Assembly (NCBI GenBank): GCA_028719265.1
Contig: JAQUKF010000069.1
Location: 1 to 6,084 of the forward strand
Direction of reading: 5' to 3'
Length of the DNA stretch: 6,084 nucleotides
Source of the DNA: Candidatus Omnitrophota bacterium
Lineage (GTDB): Bacteria; Omnitrophota; Gorgyraeia; Gygaellales; Profunditerraquicolaceae
Under the pieces are notes generated by a model. The model was not told where the DNA came from. It saw nothing but the letters and a program-made list of their open reading frames with translations, and searched no databases. Below, piece by piece: positions 1-5,168 of this stretch. The translations under genes were made by a program, and so were the position numbers. How positions within the stretch are numbered: position 1 is the stretch's first letter; each line of letters starts with the position of its first letter.

Positions 1-192
1 TTCCAGGCTGATGGTCTTGCCTTCGGACATCCAGAGCTTGAAGGCCTCAAAGGTCTTCTTGGAGATGTGCTTCTGCATGGTCTCCAGCTTGAAGGTATTC
101 TCTCCGAAGTAGGTGGAGACTTTTTTAGGGTTCTCAACCTTTTCCAAATCGATATTCTTTATTACGGATAACAATTCCTGCCTTACGTTCAT
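1..192 (-). CDS. glnN: Glutamine synthetase type III, N-terminal part (cut by window edge)
   Basis: Only the first 64 codons are present; the frame is open to the left edge. GSIII enzymes make glutamine from glutamate, ammonium and ATP in the cytoplasm and are usually around 700 residues, so about a tenth is seen. The visible part has the family's N-terminal pattern: a short variable start, then Tyr-Phe-Gly-Glu-Asn (residues 28-32), a Phe and a Met-Gln a few residues on, and a Lys-rich helix. The active site is outside the window. The ATG at 190-192 is supported by AGGAGG at 199-204, six bases upstream. It lies downstream of glnK-2 but has its own promoter and a terminator-bearing leader, so it is probably controlled separately from the amt operon. 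The identification is by recalled similarity of the N-terminal motif and is good but not proven, since no catalytic residue is visible. Confidence 0.8.
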   Translation of the reverse strand, partial: MNVRQELLSVIKNIDLEKVENPKKVSTYFGENTFKLETMQKHISKKTFEAFKLWMSEGKTISLE

Positions 193-243
193 TTTATTCC
201 TCCTGATGTATTTTATAAATGTATTACCAAATATACAAAAAAA

Positions 244-282
244 CAGAGGCATTCTCGCTATTCCATCAGGAGAACGCCTCTG
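244..282 (-). terminator. Intrinsic terminator in the glnN leader (probable attenuator)
   Basis: Read on the minus strand, arms CAGAGGCGUUCUC (282-270) and GAGAAUGCCUCUG (256-244) form a 13-bp stem with one G-U pair and a 13-base loop. Seven U residues follow (243-237). On the plus strand the G-U pair would be an A-C mismatch, which fits a minus-strand transcript. It lies between the predicted promoter at 327-355 and the glnN start, so it would act as an attenuator of glnN. If that promoter is not real, it would simply be the terminator of the upstream amt operon. Confidence 0.8.
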
Positions 283-312
283 TTCTCTATTTGCCGTTGC
301 TTAAAACTAAGC
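270..312 (-). promoter_or_regulatory. Candidate antiterminator with six-base loop, glnN leader
   Basis: On the minus strand, GAGAAC (287-282) pairs with GUUCUC (275-270) as a perfect 6-bp stem with loop AGAGGC (281-276). Its loop and 3' arm are the 5' arm of the terminator at 244-282, so the two folds exclude each other. Eleven bases upstream is a second small hairpin, GCUUA/UAAGC, at 299-312. A pair of small hairpins with the second overlapping a terminator, and a six-base loop with A at position 1 and G at position 4, is the arrangement described for RNAs bound by ANTAR-domain antiterminators. The first hairpin fits that consensus poorly: its loop is GUUU, or AGUUUU if the last pair is open. 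The role is inferred from structure only. Confidence 0.5.
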
Positions 313-326
313 CATAAGATGCCTAT

Positions 327-355
327 ATTTTAGTACCCTTAAGTATACAAGTAAA
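327..355 (-). promoter_or_regulatory. Predicted sigma-70 promoter of glnN
   Basis: On the minus strand TTTACT (355-350) and TAAAAT (332-327) are separated by 17 bases. Transcription would start near 320, giving a leader of roughly 128 bases. The block TTTACTTGTA and a downstream AGGGT recur in the barrel-gene promoter. An upstream element containing GTTACCA lies exactly 13 bases before the -35 box in both. Confidence 0.55.
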
Positions 356-367
356 GAAAAACCTGTT

Positions 368-387
368 TTGGTAACCAATTTTTATCC
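368..387 (-). promoter_or_regulatory. Candidate activator site upstream of the glnN promoter
   Basis: The palindrome TTGGT-T-ACCAA (378-368 on the minus strand) is centred about 18 bases upstream of the -35 box, near position -53. With the GGATAA just before it (387-382), it matches 15 of 19 positions of the segment before the barrel-gene promoter at 5150-5168. It overlaps the last codon and stop of glnK-2. A regulator-binding role is inferred from repetition and position; no known consensus was recognised. Confidence 0.35.
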
Positions 388-723
388 TATGGCCACCGAA
401 CCACGTTCTTCAGTCCTGATGCGCACGCACTCCTTAAGGTCCAGAACGAATATTTTGCCGTCTCCGGTTTCGCCGGTCTTTGCGCCTTTGACAATAGCCT
501 TTATCGCAGCCTCAAGATAATTATCGTTAACAGCTATCTCCAGACGCACCTTGCGCAAAAGATTTCCCGTCTCTTTAGCCCCGCGGTAAACTTCAGTTAC
601 CCCTTTTTGACGCCCATGCCCGAGAACCTCGCTTACCGTAATCAGGTTGATTTCCGATTTGTAAAGCTCCTCCTTTACCTCCTCCAGTTTGTACGGCTGG
701 ATTATCGCGATAACCAATTTCAT
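382..723 (-). CDS. glnK: PII nitrogen regulator 2, lacking Tyr51
   Basis: This is a 113-residue PII protein, the usual length. PII trimers bind ATP/ADP and 2-oxoglutarate and insert their T-loops into the cytoplasmic mouth of Amt channels to block them when nitrogen is plentiful. Visible family features are Gly-His-Gly-Arg-Gln-Lys (residues 35-40) leading into the T-loop, the B-loop Thr-Gly-Glu-Thr-Gly-Asp-Gly-Lys (83-90), and Arg101 and Arg103 near the C-terminus. In the T-loop Tyr46 is kept, but position 51, the tyrosine uridylylated in enteric PII proteins, is Glu, followed by Thr-Gly-Asn. It therefore probably cannot be modified at that site and may sense by ligand binding alone. The ATG at 721-723 has AGGAGG at 728-733. 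It lies 98 bases downstream of amtB-2, its likely partner. PII family membership is certain; the choice of glnK rests on the amt neighbour. Confidence 0.95.
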   Translation of the reverse strand: MKLVIAIIQPYKLEEVKEELYKSEINLITVSEVLGHGRQKGVTEVYRGAKETGNLLRKVRLEIAVNDNYLEAAIKAIVKGAKTGETGDGKIFVLDLKECVRIRTEERGSVAIG

Positions 724-821
724 AACGCCTCCTTATTCCGGTTGGAAATTTTTCAGCCCTTGATCATTAACTTCTGATTATCAACATTGATCTTCATTTT
801 TCCCATATTGCAGAATGCTTT

Positions 822-2051
822 TTATTCCAGGACCGTATATGCCCTTTCATCGTGCTGAGTAAGATCAAGGCCCATAGCTTCGGTTTTCTCATCCACCCTC
901 ACCCCGATTAACAAATCAACCAGTTTATATATAACAAAGGTGACTGTTGCCGTGTAGGCAATGGTTATCCCTACGGTCAACAATTGCGTAATGAATTGCC
1001 CGGGGTTACCGAAGAATAACCCGTCCGCGCCCGCAGGATTTACCAATTTCGAGGCAAACAGCCCGGTGGCCAAAGCCCCCCATATCCCGCCGACGCAATG
1101 CACCCCGAAAGCATCCAGAGAATCGTCATACCTGAATAAAGGCTTGATCACGGTAACGGCGATGAAGCAGAACACGCTTACCAACAGGCCAATGATGATC
1201 GCAGGCACCACCCCGACAAATCCGGCGGCCGGGGTAATGGCCACCAGCCCCGCAACAGCCCCGGAGCATGCACCGAAGATTGTAGGCTTGCCGTTACGCA
1301 TCCATTCGATAAGCGCCCAGCTTAATCCGGCGGCTGCTGCTGCGGTATTTGTCACCACAAAAGCGTTAACCGCCAATCCGTTTGCAGCCAGGGCGCTTCC
1401 CGCATTGAAACCAAACCAACCGAACCACAAAAGGGCCGTACCCAGGACCACAAAAGGCATATTATGCGGAGTAGGCACATTCTTGTCGAGGTTCGAGCGC
1501 CTGCCCAGGATTATCGCTGTAACCAAAGCCGCAATCCCGGCATTAATGTGCACAACTGTGCCGCCGGCGAAATCCAACGCCCCCATATTTTTCAACCATC
1601 CGCCTATACCCCAAACCCAGTGACATAGCGGGTCATATACAAAAGTCGCCCAAAGCAATGTAAACACCAGGAAGGCCGAAAATTTCATCCTTTCGGCGAA
1701 GGCGCCAACGATAAGCGCAGGGGTAATGATCGCGAACATCGCCTGGAAGATCATGAACGCTTGATGCGGGATAGTCCCAGCATACTCCGCATAAGGCTCC
1801 AAACCTACCCCATTTAAACCCAGCCATTGTAAGGACCCCCAAAATCCTTTGCTCGGGGCGAACGACAGACTATAACCTATCAATACCCACTGGATGCTTA
1901 ATGCGCAGACGATAATAAAACATTGCATCAAGATGCTCAAAATATTCTTCCGTCTGACCATCCCGCCGTAGAAAAAAGCCAATGCCGGGGTCATCAACAA
2001 AACTAAAGCCGAAGAAAGTAAAACCCACGCCGTATCGCCCGAATTTACCAT
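822..2051 (-). CDS. amtB: Ammonium transporter 2 (Amt family)
   Basis: This 409-residue inner-membrane Amt/Mep/Rh channel carries ammonium into the cytoplasm. Eleven hydrophobic segments are expected and the protein is hydrophobic throughout. The conserved pore residues are present: Asp160, His168 and His318 (the twin-His pair), Trp145 in His-Trp-Val-Trp-Gly, the aromatic pair in Ile-Phe-Gln-Ala-Met-Phe (about 101-106), and Ala-Glu-Arg at 119-121. The C-terminal tail has the Met-Gly-Leu-Asp ... His ... Ala-Tyr pattern (393-405) that couples to PII. Unlike amtB-1 it has no signal peptide and begins at what is usually the mature N-terminus. The ATG at 2049-2051 has GGAG very close and AGGAGG at 2062-2067. 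glnK-2 follows, and a dyad at 2076-2095 lies just upstream. Its sequence differs widely from amtB-1, so the two are old paralogues rather than a recent duplication. Confidence 0.97.
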   Translation of the reverse strand: MVNSGDTAWVLLSSALVLLMTPALAFFYGGMVRRKNILSILMQCFIIVCALSIQWVLIGYSLSFAPSKGFWGSLQWLGLNGVGLEPYAEYAGTIPHQAFMIFQAMFAIITPALIVGAFAERMKFSAFLVFTLLWATFVYDPLCHWVWGIGGWLKNMGALDFAGGTVVHINAGIAALVTAIILGRRSNLDKNVPTPHNMPFVVLGTALLWFGWFGFNAGSALAANGLAVNAFVVTNTAAAAAGLSWALIEWMRNGKPTIFGACSGAVAGLVAITPAAGFVGVVPAIIIGLLVSVFCFIAVTVIKPLFRYDDSLDAFGVHCVGGIWGALATGLFASKLVNPAGADGLFFGNPGQFITQLLTVGITIAYTATVTFVIYKLVDLLIGVRVDEKTEAMGLDLTQHDERAYTVLE

Positions 2052-2075
2052 TACTCCTTCCCCTCCTGTTCAGCT

Positions 2076-2095
2076 GGTTAAACAAATGTTTATCC
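2076..2095. promoter_or_regulatory. Inverted repeat upstream of amtB-2 (possible operator)
   Basis: The 20-bp dyad has half sites GGTTAAAC and GTTTATCC around AAAT, with 8 of 10 positions paired. It lies 25 bases before the amtB-2 start, just upstream of the ribosome site, and downstream of the small HTH gene. It resembles the GGTAAC...TTATCC segments before the other two promoters. It could be an operator or a short hairpin; no -35/-10 pair was recognised beside it. Confidence 0.3.
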
Positions 2096-2102
2096 AATTG
2101 AT

Positions 2103-2140
2103 AAAAAATGGCCAAAAAAACACCAGCGCTATTTGCCATT
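2103..2140 (-). terminator. Weak hairpin with U run after the small HTH gene
   Basis: On the minus strand AAUGGC (2140-2135) pairs with GCCAUU (2112-2107), a 6-bp stem with a 22-base loop, followed by four more U residues. The stem is short and the loop long, so termination would be partial at best. It could lower expression of amtB-2 and glnK-2 relative to the first pair. Confidence 0.25.
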
Positions 2141-2141
2141 C

Positions 2142-2318
2142 TTAAATGCCAAGTTTTTCCTTTACCATCTTGGCATAAAGCTTATTTATCCTGCCGGTCT
2201 TGAACCACCTCTCAAGGGTCCCTATCTGTATATCTATCTTTTTGGATAATTCGTGCAAGGTATATCCATTCCTGATTTTTAAATTCCTGATCTTGCCGAT
2301 AAGGTCCTTGTCTTCCAT
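2142..2318 (-). CDS. Small helix-turn-helix protein, 58 residues
   Basis: This is a short gene between glnK-1 and amtB-2. Residues 5-17 are a basic first helix (Leu-Ile-Gly-Lys-Ile-Arg), and residues 20-40 read as a Cro/XRE-like helix-turn-helix: Thr-Leu-x-Glu-Leu-Ser-Lys-Lys-Ile, a turn, then Gly-Thr-Leu-Glu-Arg-Trp-Phe-Lys. A basic tail follows (Gly-Arg, Lys-Met-Val-Lys-Glu-Lys) and the protein ends in Gly-Ile. It is about the minimal length of one such domain, with no room for a sensor domain, so it presumably binds DNA as a dimer. It starts nine bases after the TAG of glnK-1, in the same frame, with only a poor ribosome site, so translation is probably coupled to glnK-1. The target is unknown; the dyad at 2076-2095 is a candidate. 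It could also be a degenerate regulator, but the intact frame and helix pattern argue that it is real. Confidence 0.75.
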   Translation of the reverse strand: MEDKDLIGKIRNLKIRNGYTLHELSKKIDIQIGTLERWFKTGRINKLYAKMVKEKLGI

Positions 2319-2327
2319 CTTGATTGG

Positions 2328-2666
2328 CTATGCGGCATTATCGCCTTTTTCGCCCGTACGGATCCTTAGAACATCGTCGACCGGAGAAATAAATATCTTT
2401 CCGTCGCCGATTTCGCCGGTCCTGGCGATCCTGGCTATAGTATTTACTATTTTCTCCGTATCGTTCTCCTTGACCACTATCTCTATCTTAATCTTGGGTA
2501 AAAAGTTAACTTTGTACTCCCTTCCCCGGAACTGTTCAACCAGTCCCTTCTGGCGGCCATGGCCTTCGATATGCGTTATCATCATTCCCGGACATCCCAT
2601 GGTCTCCAGGGCCTCCGTGATTTCTTCAAGTTTTTCCACGCGGATAACCGCCTCTATCTTTTTCAT
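2328..2666 (-). CDS. glnK: PII nitrogen regulator 1, with Tyr51
   Basis: This 112-residue PII protein has all the classical features: Gly-His-Gly-Arg-Gln-Lys-Gly (35-41), the T-loop Gln-Phe-Arg-Gly-Arg-Glu-Tyr (45-51) with Tyr51 at the usual uridylylation position, the B-loop Thr-Gly-Glu-Ile-Gly-Asp-Gly-Lys (83-90), and Arg101 and Arg103. It should form a trimer that blocks AmtB-1 at high nitrogen and is released when 2-oxoglutarate rises or, if a GlnD enzyme exists, on uridylylation. Position 46 is Phe rather than Tyr. The ATG at 2664-2666 has GGGAGG at 2675-2680. A very stable hairpin (2682-2709) ends two bases upstream of that ribosome site. The gene follows amtB-1, the reverse of the enteric glnK-amtB order. 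It ends in TAG, with a small HTH gene following in the same frame. Confidence 0.96.
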   Translation of the reverse strand: MKKIEAVIRVEKLEEITEALETMGCPGMMITHIEGHGRQKGLVEQFRGREYKVNFLPKIKIEIVVKENDTEKIVNTIARIARTGEIGDGKIFISPVDDVLRIRTGEKGDNAA

Positions 2667-2681
2667 CTCTCTAACCTCCCC

Positions 2682-2709
2682 TGCCGCCCCGCTTTGATGC
2701 GGGGCGGCA
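2682..2709 (-). repeat. GC-rich intercistronic hairpin between amtB-1 and glnK-1
   Basis: This is a perfect 11-bp inverted repeat, TGCCGCCCCGC and its complement, with a six-base loop (2693-2698; AUCAAA in the minus-strand RNA). No U run follows on the minus strand, so it is not an intrinsic terminator. It sits between the stop of amtB-1 and the ribosome site of glnK-1. It may protect the upstream mRNA from 3' exonucleases, slow ribosome entry at glnK-1, or be a copy of a dispersed REP-like repeat. Only one copy is in the window. Confidence 0.8.
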
Positions 2710-2724
2710 AATTGAATTAATTAA

Positions 2725-4131
2725 CTATCCCTGATTAGTAGTATAAAAGTTTGGGTAAGCCGGAGTTCCGTGCTCTGGAATATCCAGGCCCTTTAACTCC
2801 TCTTCGGGAGAAACCCTGATCCCAAAATACTTATCCAATACCTTGAATACGATAAATCCCAAACCGAAAGCCCAAGCAACACAAACTGCAGCCCCGATTG
2901 CCTGAGCGATCAATTGTCCGTAACCTCCGCCGTAGAAGAGCCCTTTGATCAATGGCGCGTCGGTAGTATAGAGGCCATATGTGCCGTCCGCAAAGAGCCC
3001 TATACTAAGCAATCCCCAAACGCCGTTGATCCCATGGACACTCACCGCACCTACCGGATCATCAATGCCCATTCTCTCCCAGAAATACACACCTATAACA
3101 ACCAGTGCGCCGGCGATCGCTCCGATAACCACTGCCGCCCATGCTTCAACCCAGGCGCAAGGAGCGGTAATGGCAACTAGGCCTGCCAGACAGCCGTTCA
3201 GCATCATACCTACATCCCATTTCTTGGTCTTCATAAACACCAGGAGAATGGCAACTGCGGCCCCTGCCGCTGCAGCCAGGTTGGTATTCACGGCAACCAC
3301 AGCTATCCTTAACTGATGCGCCGAGAAGGTGGAACCCGGGTTAAACCCGAACCAGCCAAACCAGAGTATAAATGTACCTAAAGCGGCCAGGGTTATACTG
3401 TGTCCGGGGATAGCCTTAGGCTTACCATCCTTGCCGAATTTTCCAAACCTCGGGCCCAATACCAAAGCACCCGCCAGGCCCACAAAACCACCTATTGTAT
3501 GCACTACACCCGAGCCTGCGAAATCAATATGCCCGGCTCCAAAAGGAAGCTTTGAAAGCCATCCTCCTCCCCATACCCAATGTCCGTATATAGGGTAGAT
3601 TACCGCGATTACCGCCAGGCTGTACAAGAAATAAGCCTTGAATTTAATACGTTCGGCAACTGCGCCCGAAACAATCGTGGCTGCGGTTCCGGCAAAAACG
3701 AGCTGCCAGAAGAACATCAGGTACGTGCCCACGTCATAACTGTCCCCATGGAGGAACCAGCCTGTCGTACCAATCAGACCGCCGTAGTCATTACCCATCA
3801 TCAAGGCAAAGCCAACAGCCATAAAGACAAGAGAGGCCATCGCAAAATCAATGGTATTCTTGGCCATAAGATTGGTCGCGTTTTTGGCGCGGCAGAACCC
3901 GGCCTCCACCATCGCGAAACCCGCCTGCATAAAAAAAACCAGAAAGCCGCAGATCAGAACCCAAACGTAGTCAACCGGAGCCGAAGCGTTATCCGCAAGC
4001 GTCTGAGCTCCAGAAGGATCGGCGGCAAAAGCGGAAAGCGGGCTGGCCATGGCGATCAATAAACCTGTCGCAATGACTAGCAACACCGCCGCTTTTTTAT
4101 TGTTAAACCATTCTTTCAACTTCTTTTTCAT
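2725..4131 (-). CDS. amtB: Ammonium transporter 1 with signal peptide (Amt family)
   Basis: This 468-residue Amt channel is longer than amtB-2 because of an N-terminal signal peptide (Lys-rich start, hydrophobic core, Ala-Phe-Ala cleavage site near residue 36) and extra loops. Pore residues are Asp203, His211 and His366 (twin His), His-Trp-Val-Trp-Gly at 184-188, and Phe147 in the gate segment. The outer gate position equivalent to Phe103 of E. coli AmtB appears to be Trp142. Ala-Glu-Arg is at 159-161, and the C-terminal Gly-Leu-Asp-x-x-Glu-His-Gly-x-x-Ala-Tyr tail (448-459), needed for PII control, is intact. The ATG at 4129-4131 has AGGAGG at 4138-4143. It lies 36 bases after the barrel gene and 58 bases before glnK-1, so all three are probably co-transcribed. 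Confidence 0.97.
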   Translation of the reverse strand: MKKKLKEWFNNKKAAVLLVIATGLLIAMASPLSAFAADPSGAQTLADNASAPVDYVWVLICGFLVFFMQAGFAMVEAGFCRAKNATNLMAKNTIDFAMASLVFMAVGFALMMGNDYGGLIGTTGWFLHGDSYDVGTYLMFFWQLVFAGTAATIVSGAVAERIKFKAYFLYSLAVIAVIYPIYGHWVWGGGWLSKLPFGAGHIDFAGSGVVHTIGGFVGLAGALVLGPRFGKFGKDGKPKAIPGHSITLAALGTFILWFGWFGFNPGSTFSAHQLRIAVVAVNTNLAAAAGAAVAILLVFMKTKKWDVGMMLNGCLAGLVAITAPCAWVEAWAAVVIGAIAGALVVIGVYFWERMGIDDPVGAVSVHGINGVWGLLSIGLFADGTYGLYTTDAPLIKGLFYGGGYGQLIAQAIGAAVCVAWAFGLGFIVFKVLDKYFGIRVSPEEELKGLDIPEHGTPAYPNFYTTNQG

Positions 4132-4153
4132 AATACACCTCCTGATAAAACTT

Positions 4154-4167
4154 CCCTTCCTTAAGGG
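4154..4167 (-). repeat. Short hairpin just after the barrel gene
   Basis: On the minus strand CCCUU (4167-4163) and AAGGG (4158-4154) form a 5-bp stem with loop AAGG immediately after the stop codon of the barrel gene. The bases AAGUUUU follow. It is too weak for a confident terminator, but could reduce read-through into amtB-1 slightly. Confidence 0.3.
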
Positions 4168-4968
4168 TTAAAACACGTAACTTAAATAAACTCCCCCGTA
4201 TAACCTGTTCTTCTGGTTGCCGTTATTCTTATCGCTGATGTTACCCCATGGCATGCTATAATTTATATTGGGCTTGCATGTGAGGTTCTTCAATAACGGG
4301 ATAGTAACCCCCACCCCTAACGCCGCATCCCCTCCTTTGCCGCTGTAATACTGTTTGTTGTTTACTCCTACATGGCCGGAAAAGTCCAAGCTCAAGGCAT
4401 ATTTGCTTACGGTAAACGGTATGCTGTGAGACAAGTTGAGTACCGCATAGCTGCCTTCCCCGCCGCCATCGACCTTCCTTCCAAAATCATAATAATAGTA
4501 GAACGCCGGAGACAAGGGAAGCTTGGTAAAAGTAATCCCGCCGTAAACTTCCCGGCTGAACCCCCTGGGAGAACCATCGGGTTCGGCATCCGGAAAATCA
4601 TAATAGGTAAAACCCGTGGAAAGATCCACGCTTGAAAAACTGTATGTATAATCGAATAAATAGTCCACTTCGCTCGACTTCAAGGTATCTTTGTTTTGCA
4701 GGTCGTGATTAAACCAAATGCCGACCTTTATCCTGCCCAATTTGGATTCCGGGCTGGTCACATAAAAACCGGGCTGGACTACCGCATCTCCATCAAGCAT
4801 TATACCTCTCCACATATACAAAGAGTTGAAAGCCAAATCTCCGGACACCTCTATCCCGGTATTTGCTAATACCCCGTCCAGAAGCCCTCCTTCGGCGGCA
4901 TAAGCCGGATAAAACGCCACCAAGCTCAATAATAAACATGAAAATAAACCGATTTTTAACTTTTTCAT
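4168..4968 (-). CDS. Outer-membrane beta-barrel protein, TorF-like putative porin
   Basis: This 266-residue secreted protein has a Sec signal peptide of about 24 residues (Lys-rich start, hydrophobic core, Ala-Tyr-Ala | Ala-Glu). There is no lipobox. The mature part alternates polar and hydrophobic residues with many aromatic girdle residues, and ends in Leu-Tyr-Gly-Gly-Val-Tyr-Leu-Ser-Tyr-Val-Phe, the C-terminal strand signal used by the outer-membrane assembly machinery. The early Phe-Asn-Ser-Leu-Tyr-Met-Trp-Arg-Gly-Ile segment (about 48-57) resembles TorF (TIGR02001) barrels, which from memory often sit beside glnK and amtB in Proteobacteria. A role in passing ammonium or small nitrogen compounds across the outer membrane is inferred from context only. 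The ATG at 4966-4968 has AGGAGG at 4974-4979. It is the first gene of the presumed operon, behind its own promoter and leader. Confidence 0.8.
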   Translation of the reverse strand: MKKLKIGLFSCLLLSLVAFYPAYAAEGGLLDGVLANTGIEVSGDLAFNSLYMWRGIMLDGDAVVQPGFYVTSPESKLGRIKVGIWFNHDLQNKDTLKSSEVDYLFDYTYSFSSVDLSTGFTYYDFPDAEPDGSPRGFSREVYGGITFTKLPLSPAFYYYYDFGRKVDGGGEGSYAVLNLSHSIPFTVSKYALSLDFSGHVGVNNKQYYSGKGGDAALGVGVTIPLLKNLTCKPNINYSMPWGNISDKNNGNQKNRLYGGVYLSYVF

Positions 4969-4991
4969 CTCTTCCTCCTTATAAACAGAGA

Positions 4992-5029
4992 AGGCGTCCC
5001 GCCCGCTCTTAAGAATGGTTTAGACGCCT
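4992..5029 (-). promoter_or_regulatory. Second leader hairpin before the barrel gene
   Basis: On the minus strand AGGCGUC (5029-5023) pairs with GACGCCU (4998-4992) around a 24-base loop. It is not followed by a U run and ends 12 bases before the AGGAGG site. The same bases can form a small alternative hairpin, AGAC/GUCU (5035-5032 with 5025-5022), with six-base loop ACAGGC. The 3' arm could also pair with the 5' arm of the terminator at 5050-5073 (GGCGUUC with GGACGCC, one G-U), which would unfold that terminator. Confidence 0.5.
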
Positions 5030-5049
5030 GTGTCTTTTAAAAAAATAAG

Positions 5050-5073
5050 GGCGCTCTATCAAAATAGAACGCC
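5050..5073 (-). terminator. Intrinsic terminator in the barrel-gene leader
   Basis: On the minus strand GGCGUUCUAU (5073-5064) and AUAGAGCGCC (5059-5050) form a 10-bp stem with one G-U pair and a four-base loop, followed by CUUA and seven U residues (5045-5039). It could terminate the sigma-like gene, which stops at 5156. However, the predicted promoter at 5109-5136 lies upstream of it, which would make it an attenuator of the barrel/amt operon. Confidence 0.75.
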
Positions 5074-5101
5074 GATGTTTGTTGCCTACACTTCAATGTG
5101 T
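5068..5101 (-). promoter_or_regulatory. Paired six-base-loop hairpins, barrel-gene leader
   Basis: On the minus strand ACAC/GUGU (5101-5098 with 5091-5088) encloses six-base loop AUUGAA. Eight bases on, AAC/GUU (5079-5077 with 5070-5068) encloses six-base loop AUCGGC. Both loops have A at position 1 and G at position 4, the ANTAR-RNA consensus. The second hairpin overlaps the 5' arm of the terminator at 5050-5073. Its stem is only 3 bp, so it would need a protein to hold it. Confidence 0.4.
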
Positions 5102-5108
5102 GTGTATC

Positions 5109-5136
5109 AAATTAACCCTACATCTCTACAAGTAAA
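5109..5136 (-). promoter_or_regulatory. Predicted sigma-70 promoter of the barrel/amt operon
   Basis: On the minus strand TTTACT (5136-5131) and TAATTT (5114-5109) are 16 bases apart, with an A/T-rich run upstream. It shares TTTACTTGTA and the downstream AGGGT with the glnN promoter. Transcription would begin near 5102, just before the first small hairpin. Confidence 0.5.
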
Positions 5137-5147
5137 AAAAACGGCAA

Positions 5148-5168
5148 TCTGGTAACTAAAAATTATCC
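5148..5168 (-). promoter_or_regulatory. Candidate activator site upstream of the barrel-gene promoter
   Basis: The minus strand carries GGATAA followed by TTAGTTACCAGA, overlapping the last codons and stop of the sigma-like gene. The GTTACCA core ends 13 bases before the -35 box, exactly as at the glnN promoter. The function is inferred from this repeat alone. Confidence 0.35.

Noticed and set aside
193..320. Glutamine riboswitch (glnA RNA type)
   Set aside because: The leader shows simple hairpins, not a three-stem junction, and those riboswitches are known mainly from cyanobacteria and their phages.
193..381. Sigma-54 promoter for glnN, as expected for nitrogen genes in Proteobacteria
   Set aside because: No GG/GC pair with the -24/-12 spacing and surrounding consensus was found there or before the other operons.
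753..806. 17-codon minus-strand frame between amtB-2 and glnK-2
   Set aside because: It has no ribosome site and is too short to judge. An imperfect inverted repeat (760-767 with 777-784) is also there but is weak.
961..1623. Long plus-strand open frame opposite amtB-2
   Set aside because: It lies wholly inside the well-conserved amtB-2 gene, has no ribosome site, and its product is rich in Pro, Ala and Thr as expected from the complement of a hydrophobic membrane protein gene.
2200..2697. Plus-strand open frame opposite glnK-1 and the small HTH gene
   Set aside because: It is the complement of two genes with clear protein signatures, and has no family resemblance of its own.
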